Shown: one piece after another, positions 53,773-63,800 of the stretch
Numbering within the stretch: the stretch's first letter is position 1
Layout: each line of letters opens with the position of its first letter
Assembly: GCF_014695715.1 (NCBI RefSeq)
Contig: NZ_JACJOT010000009.1
Coordinates: 1 to 64,000, forward strand
DNA: 64,000 bases
DNA from: Microcoleus sp. FACHB-68
GTDB lineage: Bacteria; Cyanobacteriota; Cyanobacteriia; Cyanobacteriales; Oscillatoriaceae
Direction of reading: 5' to 3'
Position numbers and translations under genes: made by a program
Notes under the pieces: generated by a model
The model's database searches: none
Seen by the model: only the letters and a program-made list of their open reading frames with translations
Told to the model about the DNA's origin: nothing

Positions 53773-56103
53773 TTACTTCACAACCCAATCTTGGATACGC
53801 CACTGGCCATCTTTGCGAACCAAATTATACCGAACCCCAAACTTGTCATCGCGTGAGTCTATCTGCTTGCCACCCTCAAATAACTTAGCGGCTTCAGTGA
53901 CTTCAGCATCAACTTTGGCTAGATTCGGATCGTTCTGGTCCATTTGCACCGATTGAACATTGAGACTTTGTTGGTACTGGTAGTAGGAATTACTTTGCTG
54001 GGTTTCCCTCGCCCATTGCTGCCATTTTGATAAAGCAGGACCCGTCAATATTTGCTCTAACTGCTCGACTTTATGCTCTGGCCCTAAAGCGTCTGCTTTC
54101 GTGGTGAACCATTTTTGAATCACTTGCTCGGCAAGGGAATCGGAAAGTGGGCCGGTGGTGGCGAGTGCGTTGCTATTAGGGTCGGGAATTGGCACCGGCG
54201 GCTGATGTAGCTCCAATAAGGGTTGCTCTCCTTGCAGTGCAGGACCAGACAAACGACCCAATTGATCAGCGATCCAACCCAAGGTTCTGGCACTGAGAAA
54301 CCCAAGAACGAGCAGAGCGAGCAGTGTGAGCAACGCCAGTCCAATCAGCCGCTCTACTTTAACAGAGCGCAGTAGCTTTCCAGAGGAACGCTGCCAGCCT
54401 CTTAGAGATCGGTTGCTTCGCCGTTCTTCGGTTTCTGCTGCCGGTCGAGCGACAGTTGCCACCGGCACCCGTGCTTTTTCATCAGGCCGAAGCCGTCCCT
54501 GCCGGCGTTCCGAATTGACCTCAGTGGACGGAAGTGTTGCAGCCGGTTCACTCTGGAGGGGTTCGCCTGAGTTTGCCCCAGAGCCATTTAAGGCAGGAGA
54601 AGCACTGCGTTGTGCTTCACGCAGGGGGGGCGGTGGAGCCGGCTCCGCACTGCCGCTGACGGCACTCGACACCGTTGTCGGGCCGGTTGAGGCTGAAGAC
54701 AAGGTTGCCATAGCAGTCCGCGAGGCAATTGTCGCCACCGGCTCCCATTGTGTCAGCGGTTTGGCCTCCATTTTCTTAGGCGTGGGACTTAGCTGAGTTG
54801 TCACGGGAAACCATTCATTGCTAGCTTCTTCTTCCTCAGCCGGCAGGGATTCTAAATACGCTTGAACCCGCTCATCGGCAAAATAATCTTTCAGCAATGC
54901 TTGTTGATTCGCCAAGTCTCGGAAGTGGGGAAACACTTCTTCTTGCAACCAACGCTCTCCATACAAACAAAGACCGGGCAACAAGTCTGGAGCATTCTGA
55001 GACTGTTTGCGAATAAAATCCAGGGTTTCGTACTCTTGGCTGAGTTCTAAAGCTTGAGACGCTTCTTCAGTTTGCCCCAGCAGCAGTGCACAAATCGCTT
55101 GTTCTAGATGCACATCCTGACGCTTGCCCAACCGCATCAGCATCAGTTTCGCCTGACGAATCAAAATCGGCTGTCTTTGGGCAAATCCCCGCGCAATCAG
55201 GGCGTATACTGCCAGGTAAGTCGCCACAGCGGAAGGCCGTCTTGCCTCTACTTCAAATAAACTTTGCTGTTCTGCTACGGTTAAATAAGAGCGCAATTGC
55301 TGAACAAAACGCAAGAAGTCATCAACACTTAAGCCGGACTCGTCCGTGCCGTTGCCGTCAATCCCGCCCCGCTCTTGCAGCATATCTCGCAACAGATGCA
55401 AGCCTCTGCGCCGCTCAACAACATATTCGTCGCTCAGCTCTAGCAATTCCATAATCCGGTAGGGGCGAAGCTTGTAGAGGTCAGCTTGCATTTCCCCACG
55501 CACGTTCGGAAATAAACCTTCTTTTAACAGCAGTTCTTGGCCGGTTTCCAGGGAGACGGCTGCGTTTTCATACTGACCTTGCTGCCATTGTTCCCGACCG
55601 AGTTCTAAGCAAGCCAGTGATACCGTTAATATGATGTCTGGCCCAACGAGCTGGGGTTCTCCAAACCGGCCTACCTTTAAGCCGAAGCGGCCACTACTGA
55701 GGGAGGGTTGACTGAGCTTGAGAACCAGTTCATATTCCCCCAGTTCTTGCAGGATCAGCAAAGCACCCACAAATTGCTTATCTTCAATCTCAATGCTAGG
55801 AGTATGAAGATCCGTTTGGGTGTGTGGGGAGTCTCCCCCTGCTGCCGGTGGTTCACCCAAGCCGTTAGAATCTAAATCATAGGTTTTGGCCAGAAAGCTC
55901 GCATCGTAAGCTTGACGCTGGTCTGGCTCACTGAGTATGGCATAAGCTTCGTCGATGAGTTGCTTACGAGCCAAGATCGCCACTTCAGAATACTCCCGTC
56001 GCGGTAGCTGTAGGGAGCGATCACGATGAGCCTGTTGCAACTGTTCAGCGGTTGCCTGAATCGGTAAGCCGAGAATCCGGTAATAGTCGAGTGGGATTCG
56101 CAC
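53773..56103 (-). CDS. zipN: Cell division protein ZipN/Ftn2 (ARC6 homologue)
   Basis: 776 residues. This cyanobacterial divisome protein tethers FtsZ to the membrane; ARC6 is the chloroplast version. N-terminal J-like domain (1-70, IPLDYYRILGLPIQATAEQLQQAHRDR), lacking the HPD motif, so it does not behave as a true DnaJ. Long helical region (about 110-430) with a TPR-like character, a Pro/Ser-rich variable linker (about 440-580), a single membrane helix (about 587-610, LALLTLLALLVLGFL), and a C-terminal IMS/DUF4101 domain (about 655-776, ending GQWRIQDWVVK). Divergent from pdhA. Confidence 0.92.
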   Translation of the reverse strand: MRIPLDYYRILGLPIQATAEQLQQAHRDRSLQLPRREYSEVAILARKQLIDEAYAILSEPDQRQAYDASFLAKTYDLDSNGLGEPPAAGGDSPHTQTDLHTPSIEIEDKQFVGALLILQELGEYELVLKLSQPSLSSGRFGLKVGRFGEPQLVGPDIILTVSLACLELGREQWQQGQYENAAVSLETGQELLLKEGLFPNVRGEMQADLYKLRPYRIMELLELSDEYVVERRRGLHLLRDMLQERGGIDGNGTDESGLSVDDFLRFVQQLRSYLTVAEQQSLFEVEARRPSAVATYLAVYALIARGFAQRQPILIRQAKLMLMRLGKRQDVHLEQAICALLLGQTEEASQALELSQEYETLDFIRKQSQNAPDLLPGLCLYGERWLQEEVFPHFRDLANQQALLKDYFADERVQAYLESLPAEEEEASNEWFPVTTQLSPTPKKMEAKPLTQWEPVATIASRTAMATLSSASTGPTTVSSAVSGSAEPAPPPPLREAQRSASPALNGSGANSGEPLQSEPAATLPSTEVNSERRQGRLRPDEKARVPVATVARPAAETEERRSNRSLRGWQRSSGKLLRSVKVERLIGLALLTLLALLVLGFLSARTLGWIADQLGRLSGPALQGEQPLLELHQPPVPIPDPNSNALATTGPLSDSLAEQVIQKWFTTKADALGPEHKVEQLEQILTGPALSKWQQWARETQQSNSYYQYQQSLNVQSVQMDQNDPNLAKVDAEVTEAAKLFEGGKQIDSRDDKFGVRYNLVRKDGQWRIQDWVVK

Positions 56104-56551
56104 AGTCCTCTTCCCCAGCAGTGAGCCACTAAATTGATCTATATTATCGAGGCGTTAATCATTAAAATAGCTGAGTTCCCATAATTTTTTGGAGATGGTG
56201 CCAGCGGTTTCGTCTCCACATAAGTACAAGATCCCTTTCCCTCCAAGATAATATAAGTTTTGACAATTTAGCAGATTGGTGGGTTCAATTCGCTTATCCG
56301 TAGTCTAAACTACAACTTGCCTCTGAAAAATCGCCAGAGTTTGATTGTTGGCCCATGACGTGACCCATAACTCACCGCAACGGCGGCTAGCGCACAGAAG
56401 GCAGTAATTTTTAAGCGGTTACCAGGTAAGGAGAGGGATGGATCGGGAAATTTGTCTCAATTCCGTGTGTTCAGATTCAGCTTAAGTGCTGGAATTAAGG
56501 CTATTTTGACAAAACCAGTTTTGAGTATAGTTGCCAGGGGACAAACAATCA
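56104..56551. promoter_or_regulatory. Divergent zipN-pdhA intergenic region
   Basis: About 450 bp between two divergent starts, holding both promoters. GGAGATGGTGCCAGCGGTTTCGTCTCC near 56190 can form a short GGAGA/TCTCC stem. No further element or small gene recognised. Confidence 0.4.
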
Positions 56552-57586
56552 ATGATTCAGGAACGGACTTTACCGGCATTTGATACAAGTTCAGTACAAA
56601 TCACCAAAGAAGAAGGTTTGGTGCTGTACGAAGACATGATTCTAGGGCGTTTTTTTGAAGACAAATGCGCCGAAATGTATTACCGGGGCAAAATGTTTGG
56701 GTTTGTCCACCTCTACAATGGCCAAGAGGCTGTTTCTAGCGGCATCATCAAGGCAATGCGCCGTGATGAGGATTATGTCAGCAGCACCTATCGCGATCAC
56801 GTTCATGCGCTGAGTGCTGGGGTGCCGGCAGCCGAGGTGATGGCAGAGTTATTTGGCAAGGCGACGGGTTGCAGCAAGGGACGGGGCGGTTCCATGCATA
56901 TGTTCTCTGCCGAACATCGGCTGCTGGGTGGCTACGCGTTTGTGGCTGAGGGAATCCCTGTAGCAACTGGCGTAGCGTTGCAAACCAAGTACCGGCGTGA
57001 GGCGATGGGTGATGCCAATGCCGATCAGGTAACGGCTTGCTTCTTTGGAGATGGTGCCTGCAATAACGGTCAATTTTTCGAGTGCTTAAATATGGCGGCA
57101 CTGTGGAAACTGCCGATTTTATTTGTGGTGGAAAATAATAAGTGGGCGATTGGGATGTCTCACGAACGGGCAACTTCTGAACCAGAGATTTATAAGAAAG
57201 GTGCTGCGTTTGGGATGCCGGGGATTGAGGTAGACGGCATGGATGTGCTGGCAGTCTATTCAACGGCTAAAGAGGCGGTAGCCCGTGCCCGTGCCGGTGA
57301 GGGTCCAACTTTGATTGAGGCGCTGACTTATCGCTTCCGGGGTCACTCTCTAGCCGATCCGGATGAATTGCGCTCGAAGGAAGAAAAAGAATTTTGGTTT
57401 CCCCGCGATCCGATCAAACGGTTAGCGGCTTACCTAACTGAGCAAAATCTGGCAACCCAGGACGAACTCAAGGCAATTGAGAAGAAGATTCAAGGGGTTG
57501 TGGATCATTCGGTGAAGTTTGCTGAGGAAAGTCCGGAACCTGAGCCGAGTGAGCTTTACCGCTTTATTTTTGCTGAAGATGAGTAA
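56552..57586 (+). CDS. pdhA: Pyruvate dehydrogenase E1 component, alpha subunit
   Basis: 344 residues from ATG 56552 ([10 protein letters not shown]); the frame is open to a TTG 21 bp upstream. With the beta subunit it decarboxylates pyruvate using thiamine diphosphate and passes the acetyl group to E2. Marks: [21 protein letters not shown] (about 112-121), and the diphosphate-binding motif [20 protein letters not shown]...VVENN (about 170-198). The phosphorylation-loop region [15 protein letters not shown] (about 273-287) is also typical. pdhB, E2 and E3 are not adjacent, as is usual in cyanobacteria. Confidence 0.96.
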   Translation: MIQERTLPAFDTSSVQITKEEGLVLYEDMILGRFFEDKCAEMYYRGKMFGFVHLYNGQEAVSSGIIKAMRRDEDYVSSTYRDHVHALSAGVPAAEVMAELFGKATGCSKGRGGSMHMFSAEHRLLGGYAFVAEGIPVATGVALQTKYRREAMGDANADQVTACFFGDGACNNGQFFECLNMAALWKLPILFVVENNKWAIGMSHERATSEPEIYKKGAAFGMPGIEVDGMDVLAVYSTAKEAVARARAGEGPTLIEALTYRFRGHSLADPDELRSKEEKEFWFPRDPIKRLAAYLTEQNLATQDELKAIEKKIQGVVDHSVKFAEESPEPEPSELYRFIFAEDE

Positions 57587-57648
57587 GTAATTCAGCAGAG
57601 GTAAACCGAAGTAAATCGCTTTGCCGGCTCGCTCATACAGTTTGTTGA

Positions 57649-57681
57649 AAAAATAGGGGCATACGAATTGCCCCTATTTTT
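57649..57681 (+). terminator. Intrinsic terminator of pdhA
   Basis: AAAAATAGGGGCA (57649-57661) pairs with TGCCCCTATTTTT (57669-57681) around a 7-bp loop; the arm itself supplies the U-run. It lies about 60 bp after the pdhA stop. Confidence 0.85.
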
Positions 57682-57767
57682 CTGTGAATTTATCAACAAA
57701 ATTGCCGATTTCTAACTTTCTTCTTCTGCCTTTAACCAATAGCAATCAACCGGCATGAAAAGGTTCA

Positions 57768-59405
57768 TTAATTGTTTGCTTCAGTACGTGCGGTTGGTTC
57801 TTCCTTTTTCTCTCCGTCTGGATTTCTTCCCTTTAATAGTTTTTCTACCCGCGCCTTTACTTGAGCGTGTCGCGTCACTCCCTCGTAGGCATATCGGTTA
57901 TAGCCATTACGCTGAATAAGGGTTGCTAGATAATTAATCCGCTCTTTTGTACCGGGGTGCGTGGAGAGGAAACTTAGGAAATTGCTGTCGTCTCCCTTTT
58001 CTTCTTTGAGTGTCACCATTAAGTTGTATAAGCCATCAGACGCGTAGCCGGCGGCAACTAAGAGTCTAGTGCCGAGAATATCAGCCTGACGCTCTTGATC
58101 GCGGCTGTAGTCGAGCATCAGCAGATCCGTTAGTGGGCCACCGAGGGGGATAAACTGGGTAATGTTAGCGAGTAAGCTTCCTTCGGTGACGCGTTGAAAT
58201 CCGTGAGAGAGGATGGCGTGGGCTAATTCATGAGTTAGCAAGCCGGCTAATTCTGCTTCAGAGTTGGTGTTTAAAATGACGCCGGCATTAACAAAAACCT
58301 TACCCCCTGGTAAAGCAAAAGCATTCAGGTCTTTGTCTTTTACAACATAAAATTCATAGTTAAAATCACGACCACTTAAATTAGCCAATTTTTGGCCAAG
58401 GTCATTAATATAACTGACAACAACTTCGTCTTCGACTAACTCTAAATCGCGTTTCGCTGAGCCGGCAATTCGCTCTCCTAAAGCCGATTCACCTTCGATT
58501 AGTAAAGCAGTTGTCTGAACAGCAGAGAAGGCGGTGAGGGGGTTGCCGGTGACTGCGAAGCTAATTGCACCTAGTAACCCATTTGCGATGGCATTGCCGG
58601 TTAATTTCTCCCGCAAATCTGAGCGAAAGCGTTTCAAGTTGGTTTCTGCAAGTTCGGTAAACTCAGTAGCTTGCGGATGATCGGGGTTGAGCAAGGCAAA
58701 CTGACGCGCTGCGACGGATGCTTCTAACCATTTTCCGCTATCTGCAAGGGCGCTAATTCTACCTTTAAGCAAATCTGGATGATCGGGGTACAGCGTGTTT
58801 GCGCGTTCGAGAACTTCGAGGTATTCTTTGGCGTTGCCGTACTCTTTGAGTGCCTGGGCGTAAAGTAAATGTCCTGGGATGAATTCGGGAGATTGCTCAA
58901 CTAAAAGCTTCAGGGGAACTAAAATTCGGGTTGCTAGCTTCTGCTGGAAGCCGGCTTGGGCTTCGCGCCAATAAACTCTGCCGGCAGGTGAAAGTAATTC
59001 TGGATCAGTAATTGCTTCGGGGCGCTTTTCACTGCCGAGTTCCTGTATTTCTTCAGGAAATGGACGTTTTGCTGTCCGGTATAGATTAGCAGCCGCTGAG
59101 ATATCGCCGGCGAGGTAAAGTCTGTCGGCTTCTGCAAGAATCTGCAACCGGCTGCTTTTTTCGTCTGATTCTGCTGTGTCTGCCGGTTCTGGGTTGCCGG
59201 CTGCTTCTGGCGTTTCCTGAGTTTGTGAGGTGTCGGCTGCTTCTGGCGTTGGCGGTATTTGAGCTATTTTTTTGGGAATGCCTATCGTTGCCGGTTCAGG
59301 GACGCTATAAGCTTGATTTTCGGTGACTGAAGGTTGTGCTACAGCAGCGGATGGCAGCAAGACAAGGCTAAGGGCAATTAGCAGAGAATTCCAGACTGGT
59401 TTCAT
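57768..59405 (-). CDS. Exported M48 metallopeptidase with TPR region (BepA-like)
   Basis: 545 residues from ATG 59405; an upstream in-frame start at 59444 would put 13 charged residues before the signal. The Sec signal peptide (LLIALSLVLLPSAAVA) ends near 25. A Glu/Pro/Thr-rich linker (about 50-85) precedes a helical repeat region (about 90-250, DRLYLAGDISAAANLYRTAK and LLPDHPDLLKG-like units). The zinc peptidase (about 310-500) has HELAHAILSHG (about 389) and third ligand region RDQERQADILGTRL. A charged tail ends the protein. It resembles BepA-type envelope quality-control proteases but has TPRs before, not after, the catalytic domain. Confidence 0.88.
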   Translation of the reverse strand: MKPVWNSLLIALSLVLLPSAAVAQPSVTENQAYSVPEPATIGIPKKIAQIPPTPEAADTSQTQETPEAAGNPEPADTAESDEKSSRLQILAEADRLYLAGDISAAANLYRTAKRPFPEEIQELGSEKRPEAITDPELLSPAGRVYWREAQAGFQQKLATRILVPLKLLVEQSPEFIPGHLLYAQALKEYGNAKEYLEVLERANTLYPDHPDLLKGRISALADSGKWLEASVAARQFALLNPDHPQATEFTELAETNLKRFRSDLREKLTGNAIANGLLGAISFAVTGNPLTAFSAVQTTALLIEGESALGERIAGSAKRDLELVEDEVVVSYINDLGQKLANLSGRDFNYEFYVVKDKDLNAFALPGGKVFVNAGVILNTNSEAELAGLLTHELAHAILSHGFQRVTEGSLLANITQFIPLGGPLTDLLMLDYSRDQERQADILGTRLLVAAGYASDGLYNLMVTLKEEKGDDSNFLSFLSTHPGTKERINYLATLIQRNGYNRYAYEGVTRHAQVKARVEKLLKGRNPDGEKKEEPTARTEANN

Positions 59406-59702
59406 AACAGCTACCCGATCTGTGTTTCTAACTAATCTACTCAAATTTCCTAACTTGTGTGTCTGTGCCGGTTTTGAATTCAGTCACGTCTGACAATGAT
59501 GATTCGCGCTAATTTCGCGCAATTGCGGTAGAGATCGCAACAGGCGACTTCTCCCATTTTTTTTAATAAAAATTCCCATGCCGGCATCCCCTCTTGTTCC
59601 GGACAATCCTAAAGTGAAACGTTCATAATAGAACTGGTGCCGGCCTCTCAATCATCGGGTGCGGCAACCTCAAAACATCTTAAAACTCAAAGGGTAAATA
59701 TC

Positions 59703-59858
59703 ATGAAACTCATTGGTTGCCTACTCACCAGTATTCGCAAATGCTTGGGCTTGCTATTCATCTTATGGGGAAGCATTCCCACCTTACTGATCCCTGGAAT
59801 TGGGCTATTTCTCGGTTTGCCTTTCCTGCTCATCGGCGGCATCTTGCTCGCTTGTTGA
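59703..59858 (+). CDS. Small hydrophobic membrane peptide
   Basis: 51 residues from ATG 59703, with AAAGGG 8 bp upstream; the open frame extends upstream to 59637 without support. It is almost wholly hydrophobic: one helix (CLGLLFILWGSIPTLLI) and a Gly/Leu-rich second one (IGLFLGLPFLLIGGILL), with two N-terminal Cys-containing turns. Could be a small membrane protein or a membrane-active peptide. No family recognised. A strong hairpin follows 55 bp downstream. Confidence 0.55.
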   Translation: MKLIGCLLTSIRKCLGLLFILWGSIPTLLIPGIGLFLGLPFLLIGGILLAC

Positions 59859-59912
59859 AGCGAAACGATTGCGGCAAGTGCTGAGTTAACTGTAATCCCC
59901 TAAAAACGATTT

Positions 59913-59938
59913 GAGCCTAACCGAGGGCGGTTAGGCTC
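59913..59938. terminator. Strong hairpin, possible terminator
   Basis: GAGCCTAACC (59913-59922) pairs perfectly with GGTTAGGCTC (59929-59938) around 6 bp. The A-rich left flank gives a U-run only for minus-strand transcripts; for the plus-strand peptide gene the following sequence is A-rich, so direction is uncertain. Confidence 0.5.
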
Positions 59939-60210
59939 GAAAGAAAATCAGAGACAGATTGTTCAAAAATTAAACCAAAGAAGACGGAACGTTACGAGTG
60001 AAAACAGTCAATTACTAGGGTGGACAACTTTCGTAGGGATTCCAGACAGGGGACATCGGGTCTAGCCCCATCAACAACGAATTTTTTTCTCACTCCTTTG
60101 CTGCTCGATACTAACGTTTAACACTCTTTTTGATGTCCACTATTAAATTAACATAGGCTTGGCTCTTAGTAATAATGAGTTTACTAAAGTTTACATTTTC
60201 GCCTATTCCT

Positions 60211-60415
60211 AATAGAGTCCTGAGTCCTGAGTCCTGAGTCCTGAGTGGAAGAGGGGATGAGTTAAGGGATGAGGTATTTCTTTCTCTTCCCATGCCCCAT
60301 GCCCCTACCTTTAGGTTGGCGAAGCCTTGACCCATGCCCCATGCCCTATGCCCCTACCTTTAGGTTGGCGAAGCCTTGACCCATGCCCCATGCCCCATGC
60401 CCCATGCCCTATGCC
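60211..60415. repeat. Short tandem repeats with a duplicated 49-bp module
   Basis: From 60211 the unit GAGTCCT is repeated. From about 60290 CCCCATG heptamers dominate. A module starting GCCCCTACCTTTAGGTTGG and containing GGCGAAGCCTTGACCC appears twice, 49 bp apart (about 60301 and 60350). The rest of 59939-60210 is plain AT-rich sequence with no gene seen. Confidence 0.8.
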
Positions 60416-60688
60416 CTAATCCTCAGATTCCTCCGGAGCGGAAGTTGGGGCGGTGGGAAAATTCAGCACCGGCAACCGATCTCCTCGAAACACTTCCTCA
60501 CTCGCTTGACCAAGTTCGCGCATCAATGAAGAGATCGCTTTGCCTCCCCACAAGCCAAGTAAAACCGGCACGGTTCCCAAGCTCAACAGCACATCCACGG
60601 GAGCGTTTGCCGCATCTGGAGAGGTTGGCCGATTGTTAGAGGTGTCAAATTGATGAGTTTCTGATAGGGTTTGGCTAGATAATGACAT
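60416..60688 (-). CDS. Small hypothetical protein
   Basis: 90 residues. GGAGG (60694-60698) 5 bp before ATG 60688 sets the start. The N-terminus is polar, then comes a moderately hydrophobic Gly/Leu/Val segment (VDVLLSLGTVPVLLGLWGGKAI, about 33-54) that may cross or touch the membrane, then an amphipathic helix and an acidic Pro-rich tail (TAPTSAPEESED). No family recognised. Divergent from the DUF1574 gene (118 bp between starts). Its stop lies directly against heptamer repeats. Confidence 0.6.
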   Translation of the reverse strand: MSLSSQTLSETHQFDTSNNRPTSPDAANAPVDVLLSLGTVPVLLGLWGGKAISSLMRELGQASEEVFRGDRLPVLNFPTAPTSAPEESED

Positions 60689-60806
60689 CGGTGCCTCCAA
60701 AAACGTGATGGTGGGAACAACATAAAGGCACTTACGCCTTTATCATCAACTATGCCAAAACGTAGGGCGGGTGTGCTATTTCTAGGGAGCGAGATGACGA
60801 GCAACT

Positions 60807-63800
60807 ATGACGACGCTGATGTTGAATGTGGATGAGCGAGTCGGGGTGGGCAGCGGGCCAACCCTAGCCGAGTGGGCATCGAGCGCACTGGGGCTTCCAG
60901 ATGTGCGGGTGCAAGTACGGCTGCGCGGGAATAATTTATACCTTCTGTGTGAGGGATCTCCCTGTCCGGATGTGGCAATTGCAGTGACTCGGTTCGCCCA
61001 GGCACTCGCCCATAACTCTCTAGAAACCCTCAGCCCTCCGGAGCAACCCCGGATCTATCAAGTATTTTTATCGGGTCGGGAAGTTGGCCATAACCGGCCT
61101 GATTGGACGGTGCGACTTGATCCCACTCAGCTGGATCGGCATTTAGAGCCGGCGAGTCCATCTAAAGTGCCTCAGCCTGAACCTCCAACTCTGACGCCGG
61201 CGCAACCGACTTTTAGCACCGTGCCGGTTGCAGTTCCACCGGCAGCAGAAAAGCGGGGGATCGTCGCAGCAGTGCAACCCCTCAGCGTCTCAGTGCCTCA
61301 GCGCCTCATACAAGCCCCTTCTAGCCCTGAAAGTCTGGCTAACCAGCATTTGGCACGATCTGGGAACCCAGATGCCATCGCCCGTTATCTCAGCGAAACC
61401 CTAAGTGCTTTAGGGGTTGCGGTGAAGGTTTCAGCCAGAGATATTCAAGATGCCGGGGCGGCGGAAGCAAGCGAAGGGCACAACAGAGGCAATGCCTCCG
61501 CCCAAAATACTAAGCGTCTTTGGGTGTGTTGCGAGTCTGCCTACAGTCCCGATCCCTCATTGCTTGCGGAACCGATCGCCCAGCGATTACGAAACTTATT
61601 AGAAAAGCGGGAAGGGATCTCTCTCCAAGGATTTCGAGATGCGGTAATCGTCGGTCAGGTTAGCGGTGAAGCTAGACCGGAGTGGATGCTGCGTGTGGAT
61701 ATGACGCCGCCAGAGGAGATGCTGAAGGCGTGGGCGTGTTGGGGTGATGTACAAGCCATCGCCTTGCTGATTGACCGCGCTTTAGCGAATCAGGGGATTG
61801 CGGTGCGGGCGGTGCTGAAGGAGGCAACGCTGCATCTGTTTTGCAGCCGGCAGCCTTCACGGGCCGGCAGCACTCAAAACGCTGGGGAAAGTGCCGCTGA
61901 GGCAAGTGGATCGACACCCGATAAACGGCAGTGTGTGGCTGCAATTAAGCCGGTTTTAGAAAGCATTGCCCCTCAAGGAATTCAGGCTGCAACGATTTAT
62001 GGGGTAGACAGTTCCCAGTCTTTAAATCCTCAGTGTGCTGTTTCACCCAAAACTCAGGGTTTGGGGCTGAGTGCAGAAGAAACACCCGTTTGGATTGATT
62101 GGGTGAATTTAGCTGCCACCCAGCATCCCGCTTTAGCTGAGTCAGCTTTAGATTTAGCGAAGCGAGGAGATCGCGGGGCGCTGACGTTTGTCCTCGACCG
62201 GCTGATTCATCCTAATTTGAATGCCAAGCTGGCTACCGGCGGGATTCATCTGTCGATTTTGCACAAAGACGACTTGCTGCACGTGATCAGCGATGCCCCC
62301 GTGTGTCCGCCACAAAGTCGGGTTGGCCCTCCGATCGCTAAGTTACTACGCCAGCTGCAAATTCCGGAAATTTCCGGGGTGCGGGTGTACGGACGACGTG
62401 CCGGCCAGAAAAAGCCTTTGTGGCGCTACGGTGCTGATTTTGTGGGGCGCTACGGCGCAGCACCAGAAGCGGCACCAGAGTTTGCGGCTTCGGTTGCGGA
62501 AGGGGCGGAATTGCTGCCGCAACCAGGCGATTTAGTTTTGCGCCCTGCTTTCAAACCGAGCGAAGAGAAAGCCGGTTTGGCTGGGATGGGTCAAGGCATC
62601 GGTCACGTTCTGCAACAGCTGTTGATTCGAGCGCAACTGTTCAGCCCCAGCAACCAGTTAGCAAATCAAGCGACACCTCACGGGGCTTGGGTGGCGCTTG
62701 TTTGGGGAACACTGGGACTGCTTCTGGCGCTACAGGCAGATTGGGTGATGGGGCAGCTAGTACGGGATACAAAGCTGTCTCCGGTTCGCGAAGCGCAGTT
62801 GAACCAGGTATTTCAAGAGGCGCTGTCTAAGAAGCCGGTTGCGGATGAAGAGGGCAAAGTCCCAACAAGAGTGTCCCTGGATCTGCCCCAAGTTTCTCTG
62901 CCGAAATCGAGAAAGGACGATCAGTCCGTTTTTAACGTGTCTGGCTTTACGCAGCGGGGAAGCGAACAGCTGACGATTGCCGGCAAATGTCAGGTAGATG
63001 CCGGCGGCCTAGATCCAGAGCGCTGTATTCTGGAATCTTTGTCTTACCCCAGCTTTAATAGCCGGCAGTTAGATGAACATCTGCTGCGCTACCAGCAGTA
63101 TTTGGCTGATTCGGGAACGCCAGATATTTTGATTGTGGGGAGTTCACGGGCGCTGCGGGGCATTGATCCGGCAGCCTTACAAAAAACATTAGCTGCACAA
63201 GGCTATCCAAATGTCAAGATATTTAACTTTGGCATCAACGGAGCCACCGCGCAAACGGTCGATGTTCTGATTCGCCAGATTTTGCGCCCAGACCAACTGC
63301 CCAAAATGATTTTGTGGGCGGATGGGGCGCGGGCGTTTAATAGCGGTCGGGTGGATGTGACTTACAACGCGATTGTGGCTTCCGAAGGGTATAAGCAACT
63401 GGCTGCCGGCAAACACCCGATCTCCAATGCCGATGGGGAAACCGGCTCTAGCGCATCCAATTCTGCTGCGCCGGCTTTAGACGCCGCCTCTCAAGCGTAT
63501 GATAAGTTCTGGACGTCGAGTTACGACGAGATGAGTGAGTGGTTCAGCCAAAAGCTGGCTACCGTCTCTGCGACTTATCCGCAACGCGATCGGCTGAAAA
63601 GGCTGGTGCAGCAACAGCTCGCAACGAACCTTAAGCTGCAAGGCGTGACGCGTCAGCCCCTGGTTGCCTCTACCAAAGGCGCTGACTCCCCAGAGACGAC
63701 AGGTGCAGATGAGATGCACTCTGTCGGCACGATTGATGCGAACGGCTTCATGCACCTGCCGGTGCGCTTCAATCCAGCAATTTACTATCTCAAACATCCC

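Noticed and set aside
60211-60415. CRISPR-like array
   Set aside because: Units are 7-bp tandem repeats plus two copies of a module; no regular unique spacers and no cas genes.
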